DNA of 6,886 bases, taken from the NCBI GenBank assembly GCA_003149935.1, contig QAMH01000003.1:1-6886 (forward strand). The letters run 5' to 3'. This DNA comes from Coriobacteriia bacterium. Its GTDB lineage: Bacteria; Actinomycetota; Coriobacteriia; Coriobacteriales; QAMH01. Both the position numbers and the translations under genes were made by a program. Position 1 is the first letter of the stretch. The number at the start of each line of letters is the position of its first letter. Below are positions 1 through 6,302 of the stretch, one piece after another. The notes beneath the pieces were generated by a model, which was given only the letters and a program-made list of their open reading frames with translations, did not search any database and was not told where the DNA came from.

Positions 1-272
1 CCGTAGACGATGACGATGAAAGCGCCCGTGGGGCCGCCGATCTGCACCGAGTTGCCGCCGAATGCCGAGACCATGAAACCGCCTAAGATGGCGGTGATCA
101 GACCCACGGCGGGGCTTACGCCCGATGCGATGGCAAATGCGATGGCAAGGGGGAGCGCCACGATGCCCACCACCACACCGGCGGTGAGGTCGGCCTGGAA
201 CTTCTGCCCGTTGTAATGCCGCAGAGCCGACCACAGCTTCGGCCGGAATTCAATTTTACCAGTTATTGACAT
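1..272 (-). CDS. SulP/SLC26-family anion transporter, N-terminal part (cut by window edge)
   Basis: This is the N-terminal 90 residues of an inner-membrane SulP (SLC26) permease; the rest lies beyond base 1. It starts at the ATG complementary to 270-272, reading MSITGKIEFRPKLW. A short amphipathic N-terminus leads into DLTAGVVVGIVALPLAIAFA (residues 29-48), the conserved first membrane segment. A second hydrophobic helix follows (about 52-72), then VQIGGPTGAFIVIV (76-89), the family's hallmark third segment. Family members take up sulfate, bicarbonate or other anions and usually run to about 500-600 residues with a C-terminal STAS domain, which cannot be seen here. The substrate cannot be decided from this fragment. 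An AAGG five bases before the ATG may be a weak ribosome site. The gene has its own promoter at 407-437 and a structured leader of about 130 nt, so it is transcribed separately from the operon upstream of it. Confidence 0.93.
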   Translation of the reverse strand, partial: MSITGKIEFRPKLWSALRHYNGQKFQADLTAGVVVGIVALPLAIAFAIASGVSPAVGLITAILGGFMVSAFGGNSVQIGGPTGAFIVIVY

Positions 273-297
273 AATACCTTAGAAAAATACCTTGGAT

Positions 298-324
298 AAA
301 AAGGGAACCCTTATAAAGATTCCC
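298..324 (-). terminator. Terminator-like hairpin inside the SulP leader (candidate attenuator)
   Basis: The minus-strand RNA can fold as a stem of GGGAA (324 to 320) with UUCCC (307 to 303), extended by U-G, C-G and U-G pairs to about 8 bp. The loop is 6 nt, and five U residues (302-298) follow immediately. That is the shape of a weak intrinsic terminator. It sits about 25 nt before the SulP start codon, where a terminator would cut off the gene, so it would only make sense as a conditional attenuator. Confidence 0.4.
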
Positions 325-341
325 CTGATGTATGGGAAACC
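318..341 (-). promoter_or_regulatory. Possible antiterminator hairpin in the SulP leader
   Basis: In the minus-strand RNA, GGUUUCCC (341 to 334) can pair with GGGGAAUC (325 to 318) over eight pairs, two of them G-U, with an 8-nt loop. The second arm is the same GGGGAAUC that forms the 5' arm of the terminator-like hairpin at 303-324, so the two folds exclude each other. This is inferred by hand-pairing; no folding energies were computed. Confidence 0.35.
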
Positions 342-352
342 ATTCAGATGTG

Positions 353-371
353 ATAATTACACCTTAATTAT
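353..371 (-). other. AT-only hairpin in the SulP leader
   Basis: ATAATTA (353-359) and TAATTAT (365-371) form a perfect 7-bp inverted repeat with a 5-nt loop. It is thermodynamically weak as RNA because every pair is A-U. It lies between the 5'-end hairpin and the terminator-like element. Confidence 0.3.
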
Positions 372-382
372 ATAGCACTCTT

Positions 383-402
383 GAAATTCCTCACAGAATT
401 TC
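383..402 (-). other. 5'-terminal stem-loop of the SulP leader RNA
   Basis: GAAATTC (383-389) and GAATTTC (396-402) are perfect 7-bp inverted arms around a 6-nt loop. The hairpin starts almost exactly at the predicted transcription start, so it could protect the 5' end of the mRNA or be the first leader structure. It is AT-rich and could arise by chance. Confidence 0.4.
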
Positions 403-406
403 GCTG

Positions 407-437
407 CAAATTTACAACTTTTTTAACAAAAAACAAG
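407..437 (-). promoter_or_regulatory. Bacteroidetes-type promoter for the SulP gene
   Basis: On the minus strand, TAAATTTG (407-414) matches the Bacteroidetes -7 consensus TAnnTTTG exactly. A CTTG (434-437), close to the -33 TTTG, lies 19 bp upstream. Transcription would start near 400-402, giving a leader of about 130 nt before the ATG at 272. The -33 element abuts the preceding operon's terminator stem, and the terminator's T-run forms the promoter spacer. Confidence 0.7.
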
Positions 438-473
438 GCGGTGTGTCGGAATACGTGATTCTGACACACCGCC
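421..473 (-). terminator. Rho-independent terminator ending the four-gene operon
   Basis: GGCGGTGTGTC (437-447) and GACACACCGCC (463-473) are perfect 11-bp arms. The stem extends inward by one G-T and four further pairs to 452/458, leaving a 5-nt loop. On the minus strand the stem is followed by TTGTTTTTTG, a good U-run. It lies 58 bases past the stop of the last operon gene. The plus strand shows no comparable T-run, so termination of minus-strand transcription is the main role. Confidence 0.85.
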
Positions 474-489
474 CCGGGGATATGATTTG

Positions 490-518
490 GCGGCACCGTC
501 AGCGGGGGAGGGTGCCGC
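490..518 (-). other. GC-rich 3'-UTR stem-loop
   Basis: GCGGCACC (490-497) and GGTGCCGC (511-518) form a perfect 8-bp stem around a 13-nt loop, 12 bases after the stop codon of the 167-aa gene. No U-run follows, so it is not itself a terminator. It may protect the 3' end of the operon mRNA, just ahead of the real terminator. Confidence 0.5.
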
Positions 519-530
519 GGATGTCAGCGA

Positions 531-1034
531 TTATTTTCTGACAACCTTGATTGCCTCGTGGCAGTCGGGCACGACGATGTAGACACCGGCGCCGAAATCG
601 GCGAGGCTCACGGTGGCGTTACCGCCGACGGCGGCTACGGATGCGAGCTTGTGGCCGGCGGTGTCGAACAGGTCGACACGGGTGAGCCGCGGAGAAGCGA
701 CAATTACCGTGGTGTTGTCGACGAAGCCGAAGGTGAAGTCGTCGGGATTGAGGTTGGCAGCGTCGATCGAGCTGTATTTGCCCTTTTCGAAATCGATATG
801 CGACACCTCGGAACGGGGAATGTCGAGACCATCAAGCTCCTGGGCGCTGACAACAATCTTGTCATCAGCGAAATTGATCACGGGCTTGTCGGGAAGGGCA
901 TAGCGGTGGACGGCGCCATCCATCTTGTTGATCTTGACGAAGGTGACGATATCGTCGGGCTGCTGGGCCTTGATTCCGTCGCACAGCGCCATCGAAAGGA
1001 GCGCCACACAGAGTGTGAAAAGTATTTTTTTCAT
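531..1034 (-). CDS. Small secreted protein with Por-secretion/type A-like C-terminal tail
   Basis: A 167-aa protein of unknown function. Residues 1-24 (MKKILFTLCVALLSMALCDG then IKAQ) form a signal peptide, probably cut after KAQ. Residues 32-82 hold a motif common at the N-termini of Bacteroidales secreted proteins: VKINKMDGAVHRYAL, then VINF, IVVSA and finally SEVSHIDFE. Residues 104-167 form a tail resembling the type IX type A sorting domain (VDLFDTAGHKLASV, then GAGVYIVV, ending IKVVRK). Almost nothing lies between motif and tail, so there is no obvious catalytic cargo. An in-frame TTG at 1055 would add seven residues, but the ATG at 1034 puts the lysines directly before the hydrophobic core and is preferred. 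It is the last gene of the operon, 35 nt after the protease, followed by a hairpin and the terminator. It could be an anchor, an adaptor or a protease-associated peptide; its function is unassigned. Confidence 0.85.
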   Translation of the reverse strand: MKKILFTLCVALLSMALCDGIKAQQPDDIVTFVKINKMDGAVHRYALPDKPVINFADDKIVVSAQELDGLDIPRSEVSHIDFEKGKYSSIDAANLNPDDFTFGFVDNTTVIVASPRLTRVDLFDTAGHKLASVAAVGGNATVSLADFGAGVYIVVPDCHEAIKVVRK

Positions 1035-1069
1035 TGCAGTCAGATAACTGTTCAATTTTGTTTAAATCA

Positions 1070-3277
1070 TCAGCGGATAGCCACCTTGCGGCTGCAAGCC
1101 ACACTGCTGCCCTCCACTTTTACTAAAAAGACTCCGTTGCCCCAGGCGGAAGCGTCGACCGATGTCAACGTCCCCTCTGTCGGGAACGAACCCAGCAGGG
1201 AGCCGGAGATGTTGTAGACCGAGATCACACCGCCGGGGATGTCGTTCTGCGACGCAACCCACAGGGTCGCTCCCTCGGCCCACACGCGGATCCCTTCGGA
1301 ATCGCTGTCGGCTGTCGGAACATCGATGCCTGCCGACTCGACGGCACCCTTTACGCAGGCCGCCGTGTTGACTAAGCCGGCGCCGTAGGTGTTGTTGGGA
1401 AGCGCGCCCATATAGTCTTCGGTGTTGGCCGTGGCGACAATTATCTCGCGAGCCTTCTCGGGAGTCAGGGCGGGGTTTGCCTCGAGCATGAGGGCGACAG
1501 TGCCGGCCACGAAAGGCGACGACATGGAAGTGCCGATATTGTAGGCGTAATAGTAGCGTTTCCCGTCAACTTGGGTGAGACCGTTGGTGTTGTAGTTTAT
1601 CTGGTCAAGGGTAGCGCCGGCCATCGTGTAGTAGTACTTGTTGATGGATGACACAACCGGGTTGCCTGCGGCAAGGATATGAGGCACCACGCGCCCGTCG
1701 GCCGTGGGACCGTAGCTCGAGAAGACCGAATGGTGTCCCTGCTCATAGTCGGGCACATCAGCCATATCGGAATATCCTCCGGAGTTCCAGTCGATGCGGT
1801 TACGCGAATCAAACGAGCCGACCGAGATAATGCGGCGGGCGGTGCCGCCGATTTCACCTACTGTGCCCTCGTGCGTACCGTCGGTCCATCCCCGTTTTTC
1901 ATTCGAGGAGAACTCGTTCATACTGTAGTTCCACATGTCGACGGTCTGGCCCTCCTCACCTTCGACAAACACTGCGACAAGGCGCCCGTCGGCAGCCTCT
2001 TCCACCTCGCATTTCACAGTGACGTGGGGCTGACCGTTGATGGGGTTGTGCTCCGCGTCCATGATAACCGAAGTGGTGACGCCGCATTCGTCGATGAAGA
2101 ATGATTTTACGACGGCATCCCCCTCGACAGAGGTGTCGGCCTGGGGAGTCTGGGCTATAATGTTGCCTTTCAGAGAGTTGACCACACACAGTTTTACTTT
2201 CAGATCGGAGGCGTTCTTGCCCCAGATCTCAAGGTAATGGATATTGTGGGAGGTCTCGGGGGCCTGGGTGAGCATCGTCTTGAGCAGTTTGTCGTCGGCG
2301 GTGAAGGTTTCCTGAGCGTGAAGTCGGACTTTGCCTTCGTTGCCACAGGCCCCGACGATGATACGTCCCGGACCTACGGCCGCGTCGATGGTCTTGTCGA
2401 GAAGCGATGTGCCGTTATGGGGACCGATATGGTCGCCGAGGCTCATGTTTATCACACAAGGCTTGCCAACTTTGTCGGCGTAATCAAAGATATATTTGAT
2501 GCCGTCAGCGATGCCGACGCTGTTTTGCTGGTCGAGGCTGACAAAGACGATGTCGGCTTCAGGAGCCACGCCGTAATACTGCGAACGCTTGTCGCCGCCG
2601 GCGGCTGTGCCCATCGTGTGGCATCCGTGCAGCTCCTGGGCGGAGTCGTAGGCCGCCTGGCTGAGCATCTCGGGATCGGTTATCTCCGCTCCGTAGCCGA
2701 AGCCTTCTGGGGGTGTGCCGCGCATCGACCGCTGGTTCCAGACAGCCTTGATGCGGGTCTTCCCTTCGGCATCGCGGAACGCCACATGGTCATACTCCAC
2801 ACCGATGTCGATAAGCCCGACCACCACCCCTTTGCCTGTGAAAGGACGCGGGAGGGTGTTGCCGGTGTTCTTATGCACGATGTCGACACCTGCGACATTG
2901 CGGGAATAGTCGTTGAGAAGATTGACCCGATTGCCGAGCGAGATATATCTCACTCCGTCGACAGCCCCCGCTTCCGCAAGGGCGTCGACCGGAATGGTGG
3001 CAGAGTAGAACAATCCGTCATGATTATGCCGGAACACCACGCCGAGGGCCTCAAGGGGGGCTATCGCCTTCTCGTCGTCGAGCATGACGTAGGCGCCGAC
3101 AACCTGTGAGTCGTCAACCGAGGCCGTCCGGTTTCTGGTGTCGAACTTAATGGCAGGCATACCTTGACTGCGGCCGGCCAGCAGCATCCTCGCATTGGGA
3201 GCTAAAGTCCGTCCGGAGGCGGAAACCGCCGCCAGTCCCAGCGCAACAGCCAATATGCCTGAAAGGTATCTGTTCAT
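1070..3277 (-). CDS. Secreted subtilisin-like serine protease (family S8) with sorting-like tail
   Basis: A 735-aa exported endopeptidase. A signal peptide (about 1-21) is followed by a propeptide-like region (about 55-120, inhibitor-like) and the S8 domain (about 148-645). The catalytic residues are all visible: Asp157 in VVVGLIDIGV, His217 in ELHGCHTMG, oxyanion Asn313 in ACGNEG and Ser584 in GTSMSSPFVAG. Two positions are unusual: DIG replaces the common DTG, and Cys219 replaces Thr/Ser in HGTH. About 160 residues (316-478) lie between the oxyanion loop and the IISVGSFD strand, where subtilisin has under 20, so an extra, probably beta-rich domain is inserted. Residues about 661-735 form a type A-like tail (VISVYNISGSLLGSF, then GNGVFLVKV, ending RKVAIR). 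The protein is predicted to mature outside the inner membrane. It follows the 354-aa gene by 15 nt. Substrates are unknown; S8 assignment is secure, the tail assignment is by pattern. Confidence 0.96.
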   Translation of the reverse strand: MNRYLSGILAVALGLAAVSASGRTLAPNARMLLAGRSQGMPAIKFDTRNRTASVDDSQVVGAYVMLDDEKAIAPLEALGVVFRHNHDGLFYSATIPVDALAEAGAVDGVRYISLGNRVNLLNDYSRNVAGVDIVHKNTGNTLPRPFTGKGVVVGLIDIGVEYDHVAFRDAEGKTRIKAVWNQRSMRGTPPEGFGYGAEITDPEMLSQAAYDSAQELHGCHTMGTAAGGDKRSQYYGVAPEADIVFVSLDQQNSVGIADGIKYIFDYADKVGKPCVINMSLGDHIGPHNGTSLLDKTIDAAVGPGRIIVGACGNEGKVRLHAQETFTADDKLLKTMLTQAPETSHNIHYLEIWGKNASDLKVKLCVVNSLKGNIIAQTPQADTSVEGDAVVKSFFIDECGVTTSVIMDAEHNPINGQPHVTVKCEVEEAADGRLVAVFVEGEEGQTVDMWNYSMNEFSSNEKRGWTDGTHEGTVGEIGGTARRIISVGSFDSRNRIDWNSGGYSDMADVPDYEQGHHSVFSSYGPTADGRVVPHILAAGNPVVSSINKYYYTMAGATLDQINYNTNGLTQVDGKRYYYAYNIGTSMSSPFVAGTVALMLEANPALTPEKAREIIVATANTEDYMGALPNNTYGAGLVNTAACVKGAVESAGIDVPTADSDSEGIRVWAEGATLWVASQNDIPGGVISVYNISGSLLGSFPTEGTLTSVDASAWGNGVFLVKVEGSSVACSRKVAIR

Positions 3278-3292
3278 TGGTCTTGGTTATTG

Positions 3293-4357
3293 TTAGAGTC
3301 CGCTGCACTCCCCTGTGAAGTTGATGACAGCGCGCTCGGGGGTGCCGCCGTTGCCTGAGGTCATAGGATTATAATAGAGATTGGTGACATTGGCCTTGAC
3401 AGTGATGGTTCCGTCGCCGTTCTCGATAACCTGCATTGTGCCGGTCAGACCTCTGAGGCGGTATTCGCCGTTGGGGCCGGCAACCTGGATGCCCTCATAT
3501 CTGAATGTGAAATCAGGAGATCCGGCGTTATCCTCGGCGGCGGCAAAATTGATTTCCTTACCGATTAATTCAGGCTTCATCTCGATCTCACACTTCATGC
3601 TCCCATGGTCGTTGTCGAACTGCACTGCATATTTGGAGCGGCCGGTGTAACTGCTGTGGGTCTTCTTGAAGCTTGGAATAGCTGTTTTATTGGTAAGCTC
3701 TCCGTCCAGATTGTAATACCAGACTTCATTCTTCGGGCCGGGAGTGGGGAAAAGAGCCTCGAGGTCATCCACATCGGCAGGCGAGCCTTTGTAGGACGCG
3801 CGGACAGCGAATCCGTCGTCAAAGGTGGCGTCAAGTTCCATGGTCACCACGCCCTTGGGTGTGATGGAGGTGGAGAGGGTGCCCTCGGTGACAACCTCTT
3901 TGGGTGCGGAAATCTCGCCGTCGGTCACTTCATAAAGTCTTACTTTGGCAGAGGTCACATCGCCGGCGAGGTTTATGTTTTCTTTGTAGAGGCCGGCGTT
4001 GGTCATCTCCACGTCGACAAAGTATTGTCCATCTTTGAGACCGACAACCTCGGTGGCGTTCTCGGCGGTGCCGAACAGCAGCCGCACGTTGGCGCCGTCA
4101 GCCTCGGGAGCATAGCGGAAAAGAGTTGCGATATTCTCGGCGCGGTAAAGTTCGTTGCCGTCGGCGCCTGTGATGAGGAAACCGATTGTCTCATCGTGGG
4201 AGCCGAATGATACCTTGTTGATTTCATTGACGTTGTAGACAACTGTCTTGCCCGAGTTCAGCTCTACGGTCATTGTTTCTACGGTCTCGGTGTAGGCATA
4301 GGCCGAAGTGGCCATAGCCACGGTTCCGAGAGCAAGTAAAATGTTCTTTGCTTTCAT
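3293..4357 (-). CDS. Secreted beta-rich protein of unknown function, no sorting tail
   Basis: A 354-aa protein that I do not recognise. It has a clear signal peptide, MKAKNILLALGTVAMATSAYA, with cleavage expected after AYA (residue 21). Residues 28-51 carry a Bacteroidales N-terminal motif (MTVELNSGKTVVYNVNEINK then VSF), a shorter form of the one in the 167-aa protein of this operon. The rest appears to hold two copies of a beta-rich module. The first (about 74-192) includes VRLLFGTAEN, GLKDGQYFVDV, GTLSTSITPKGVVTMELDAT and FDDGFAVRASYKG. The second (about 212-354) includes GLTGTMQVIENGDGTITVKA and ends RAVINFTGECSGL. Similar segments recur in the upstream 595-aa protein. Unlike its three operon partners it lacks a Por-type tail and has no lipobox, so it would stay periplasmic or be held by a partner. 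It lies 15 nt from both neighbours. Confidence 0.88.
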   Translation of the reverse strand: MKAKNILLALGTVAMATSAYAYTETVETMTVELNSGKTVVYNVNEINKVSFGSHDETIGFLITGADGNELYRAENIATLFRYAPEADGANVRLLFGTAENATEVVGLKDGQYFVDVEMTNAGLYKENINLAGDVTSAKVRLYEVTDGEISAPKEVVTEGTLSTSITPKGVVTMELDATFDDGFAVRASYKGSPADVDDLEALFPTPGPKNEVWYYNLDGELTNKTAIPSFKKTHSSYTGRSKYAVQFDNDHGSMKCEIEMKPELIGKEINFAAAEDNAGSPDFTFRYEGIQVAGPNGEYRLRGLTGTMQVIENGDGTITVKANVTNLYYNPMTSGNGGTPERAVINFTGECSGL

Positions 4358-4372
4358 TTTCTTATACTGAAA

Positions 4373-6160
4373 TTATTTCAAAATTACTTTAAATGCTTTG
4401 TCTTTCACTGCAAGCACATAAACGCCCGAAGCGAGAGCCGATGCGTCGAGCCCGAAGGCGGCATCGCCCGACATTACTGCGCGCCCGTTCATGTCAAAGA
4501 GTGTGACAGCTGCGTCACCGCCGTTGACCACAATGATATGGCGGCCATTGACGATGGCCGATACACCGCCGTCGGCGTCGGCCGAGACTGACTCTACGCC
4601 GGCGAGCTCTTTCTCGAGAGCCTCGCGGTCATACTGCAGTTCGACCGGTTTGTTGTTCCAGAGTCCGCGGATAGCGTAACCGGCGTCGTCGTAGAGATTG
4701 ATCTCGAATGTGTAGTTGGAATAATCCGTTGTCTCTACTTTGACGGATCCCGATTCCACAGGAGCGAAGAGGTCATAGACATAGGTGAGATCCTTCTGGA
4801 AATGACGGTAGCTCGAACCGCCGTCGACATCCGACCATCCCTGACCGATGGTTATGGGTTCGTATGTGCCGCCGGAATTCAGCTCGTTTTCGTTCCAGCG
4901 GTTGGGCACAACGGTGTAGACTCCGGGCGCCACAACTGCCGAGTTCTTGGGAACGAAGAATTCGATGCGCATGAGGTCAGCGGCAACGCCGGGGTCGGAG
5001 TCTTTGCCGGCGGGCGAACCGAGGTCGAGGACGAATGCGCGGCAACCGGCTTTCTCTCCCATATGCCACATGCGGCCCTTCGCGAGATAGTCGAGGTCGA
5101 GGTCCACGTCATCCGTGAGGTTGGAGACAGCCGAGGGGATATACGCGTTGGAGAAATCATAAAGGATATTGCCCGAAAGCTCGGCGGTAACATGATAGCC
5201 AAAGTCGGTGTAGGCGTCGAGGTGGCCGGTCAGCTGTTTGGTGGCGGGGTCGAACGAGATGGTCAGGGTTCCTGACTGGAGGTAGCCGTAGACATATTCC
5301 CCGCCATTCTCGCGGATGCGGATGAAAGAGCCGAAAGGCATTGAAACATATTCCGAGCCCATCGAGTATTCGATTTCGCGGCAGGGATACCATGTGTTGC
5401 GTTCGAAAGTCTTGGCGTCGACATAGGTGCCACCCTCAATGCAGTAGGTGGTCCTGTTCATTCGCTTGTGGGCGATCATCATCGCAAGGTTGATGCCGTC
5501 GCCGACGAGGCTGCCGGTTGTCTGGTCAAACTTCTCGGAGTAGAGATTCAGGTAGGTGACGCCATTGTTGGAGTAGTCGGTGACTCCGTAGTAGTAGGCG
5601 ATACCGCCCTTGTCAAGATTGAGATTGAGAAGGTCTTTCTTGAGCATGGGGAAGCTTGCAGGCTTTTCGTTGACATTTACAATCGGCAGACGGCCTACAT
5701 ATTTCAGATCCAGGGGGTCCTTGGTGAAGGGGTCGACAGCCGTGGCGGTCACGGTGTAAACGCCGTCTTTGTCTACGGAGACAACTACCGGCGACTCTAT
5801 CGCGGCGGTTTTGGGTTTGCCGGCGATGTAGAGTTGAACCTTCGACTCATCGGGATTGACGGTGAACTTTGTCATCGCGTCGGATGACTCGTAGGTGCCG
5901 GGCTGCAGAGCCAGCGGATTGGAGGGAAGATTGTAAAGGTCGAGCACGACGATATAGCCCGCGTCGAGCTTTACACTGCCCGTCTTGTTGTCATAACGCG
6001 CTGATTCACTGTCCGACAATACGAGATAGTAGTTCGGGGTGTCATACGACTTGTCGTCATAGAGGCCGACGACCTCATACGACAGATTCAGAGTGTTGGC
6101 TGCCCAAGCGGCTGAAGAGGCCGTCACGGCAAGCAACATAGCAAGTAGAAGTTTTCTCAT
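4373..6160 (-). CDS. Secreted protein with three internal repeats and sorting-like tail
   Basis: A 595-aa protein of unknown function, first gene of the operon. Residues 1-20 or 21 (MRKLLLAMLLAVTASSAAWA) are a signal peptide. The body appears to be three degenerate repeats of about 120-150 residues: A 42-160, B 187-335, C 372-508. Each opens with a strand such as YYLVLSD or FVLDLG, and has a landmark L/I-x-P/G-G-x-Y turn: PGTY 87-90, GGTY 243-246, PGVY 412-415. Each then continues with a pattern such as SGTLTISFD or SGSVKVETTD, followed by hTh-x-h-x-D-x-x-G and a closing strand. The pattern suggests tandem beta-sandwich or barrel domains with no catalytic motif. Residues about 531-595 form a type A-like tail (AAVTLFDMNGRAVMSGD, SGVYVLAV, ending FKVILK). 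The start is preceded by an A/T-rich stretch and no Shine-Dalgarno. A surface binding or structural role is possible but unproven. Confidence 0.9.
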   Translation of the reverse strand: MRKLLLAMLLAVTASSAAWAANTLNLSYEVVGLYDDKSYDTPNYYLVLSDSESARYDNKTGSVKLDAGYIVVLDLYNLPSNPLALQPGTYESSDAMTKFTVNPDESKVQLYIAGKPKTAAIESPVVVSVDKDGVYTVTATAVDPFTKDPLDLKYVGRLPIVNVNEKPASFPMLKKDLLNLNLDKGGIAYYYGVTDYSNNGVTYLNLYSEKFDQTTGSLVGDGINLAMMIAHKRMNRTTYCIEGGTYVDAKTFERNTWYPCREIEYSMGSEYVSMPFGSFIRIRENGGEYVYGYLQSGTLTISFDPATKQLTGHLDAYTDFGYHVTAELSGNILYDFSNAYIPSAVSNLTDDVDLDLDYLAKGRMWHMGEKAGCRAFVLDLGSPAGKDSDPGVAADLMRIEFFVPKNSAVVAPGVYTVVPNRWNENELNSGGTYEPITIGQGWSDVDGGSSYRHFQKDLTYVYDLFAPVESGSVKVETTDYSNYTFEINLYDDAGYAIRGLWNNKPVELQYDREALEKELAGVESVSADADGGVSAIVNGRHIIVVNGGDAAVTLFDMNGRAVMSGDAAFGLDASALASGVYVLAVKDKAFKVILK

Positions 6161-6219
6161 ATAAATAAATGTGGATTGATTTATCTGTCAGGCGATGGAA
6201 GGGTCAGGTGAAAGATTGT

Positions 6220-6238
6220 GATTGATTGATTGATTGAT
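6220..6238. repeat. GATT tetranucleotide repeat (4.75 units)
   Basis: GATT is repeated from 6220 to 6238, and a further GATT sits at 6214-6217. The run lies about 60 bp upstream of the 595-aa gene's start codon, between the predicted promoter and the gene, so it would be transcribed as part of the operon leader. Its copy number could vary by strand slippage, although the array is short. Confidence 0.85.
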
Positions 6239-6251
6239 CTGTATTACCGTA

Positions 6252-6263
6252 TTGGCAAGCCAA
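6252..6263. repeat. Short palindrome TTGGC-AA-GCCAA in the operon leader
   Basis: Perfect 5-bp arms flank a 2-bp centre. It lies about 40 bp downstream of the predicted operon -7 box, a position where a bound dimeric repressor would block elongation. No known regulator is assigned, and a 12-bp palindrome can occur by chance. Confidence 0.4.
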
Positions 6264-6302
6264 AATTTTTTAAATGTCTGGTACGATTTTTTTAAATTGC
6301 TA

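Noticed and set aside
472..479. CCCCGGGG palindrome
   Set aside because: It is only 8 bp, overlaps the edge of the terminator stem, and is expected by chance in GC-rich sequence.
490..518. Stem-loop as a second terminator
   Set aside because: It has no U-run after it on either strand; kept only as a 3'-UTR hairpin.
1035..1055. Upstream TTG start giving a 174-aa version of the last operon gene
   Set aside because: The seven extra residues would bury the lysine pair of the signal peptide, and the ATG at 1034 gives a normal signal peptide start.
558..1217. Plus-strand open frame of 219 codons
   Set aside because: It runs antisense across two minus-strand genes and their spacer and shows no family motif or promoter.
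2237..3109. Plus-strand open frame of 290 codons opposite the protease gene
   Set aside because: It lies wholly antisense to a gene with an intact S8 triad, has no recognisable domain or signal, and long antisense frames are expected in GC-rich coding DNA.
3605..4210. Plus-strand open frame of 201 codons opposite the 354-aa gene
   Set aside because: Antisense shadow; the minus-strand gene has a signal peptide and operon spacing, and this frame has neither.
5468..5887. Plus-strand open frame of 139 codons opposite the 595-aa gene
   Set aside because: Antisense shadow of a gene with signal peptide, repeats and tail; composition is valine/glycine-rich as expected from reversed codons.
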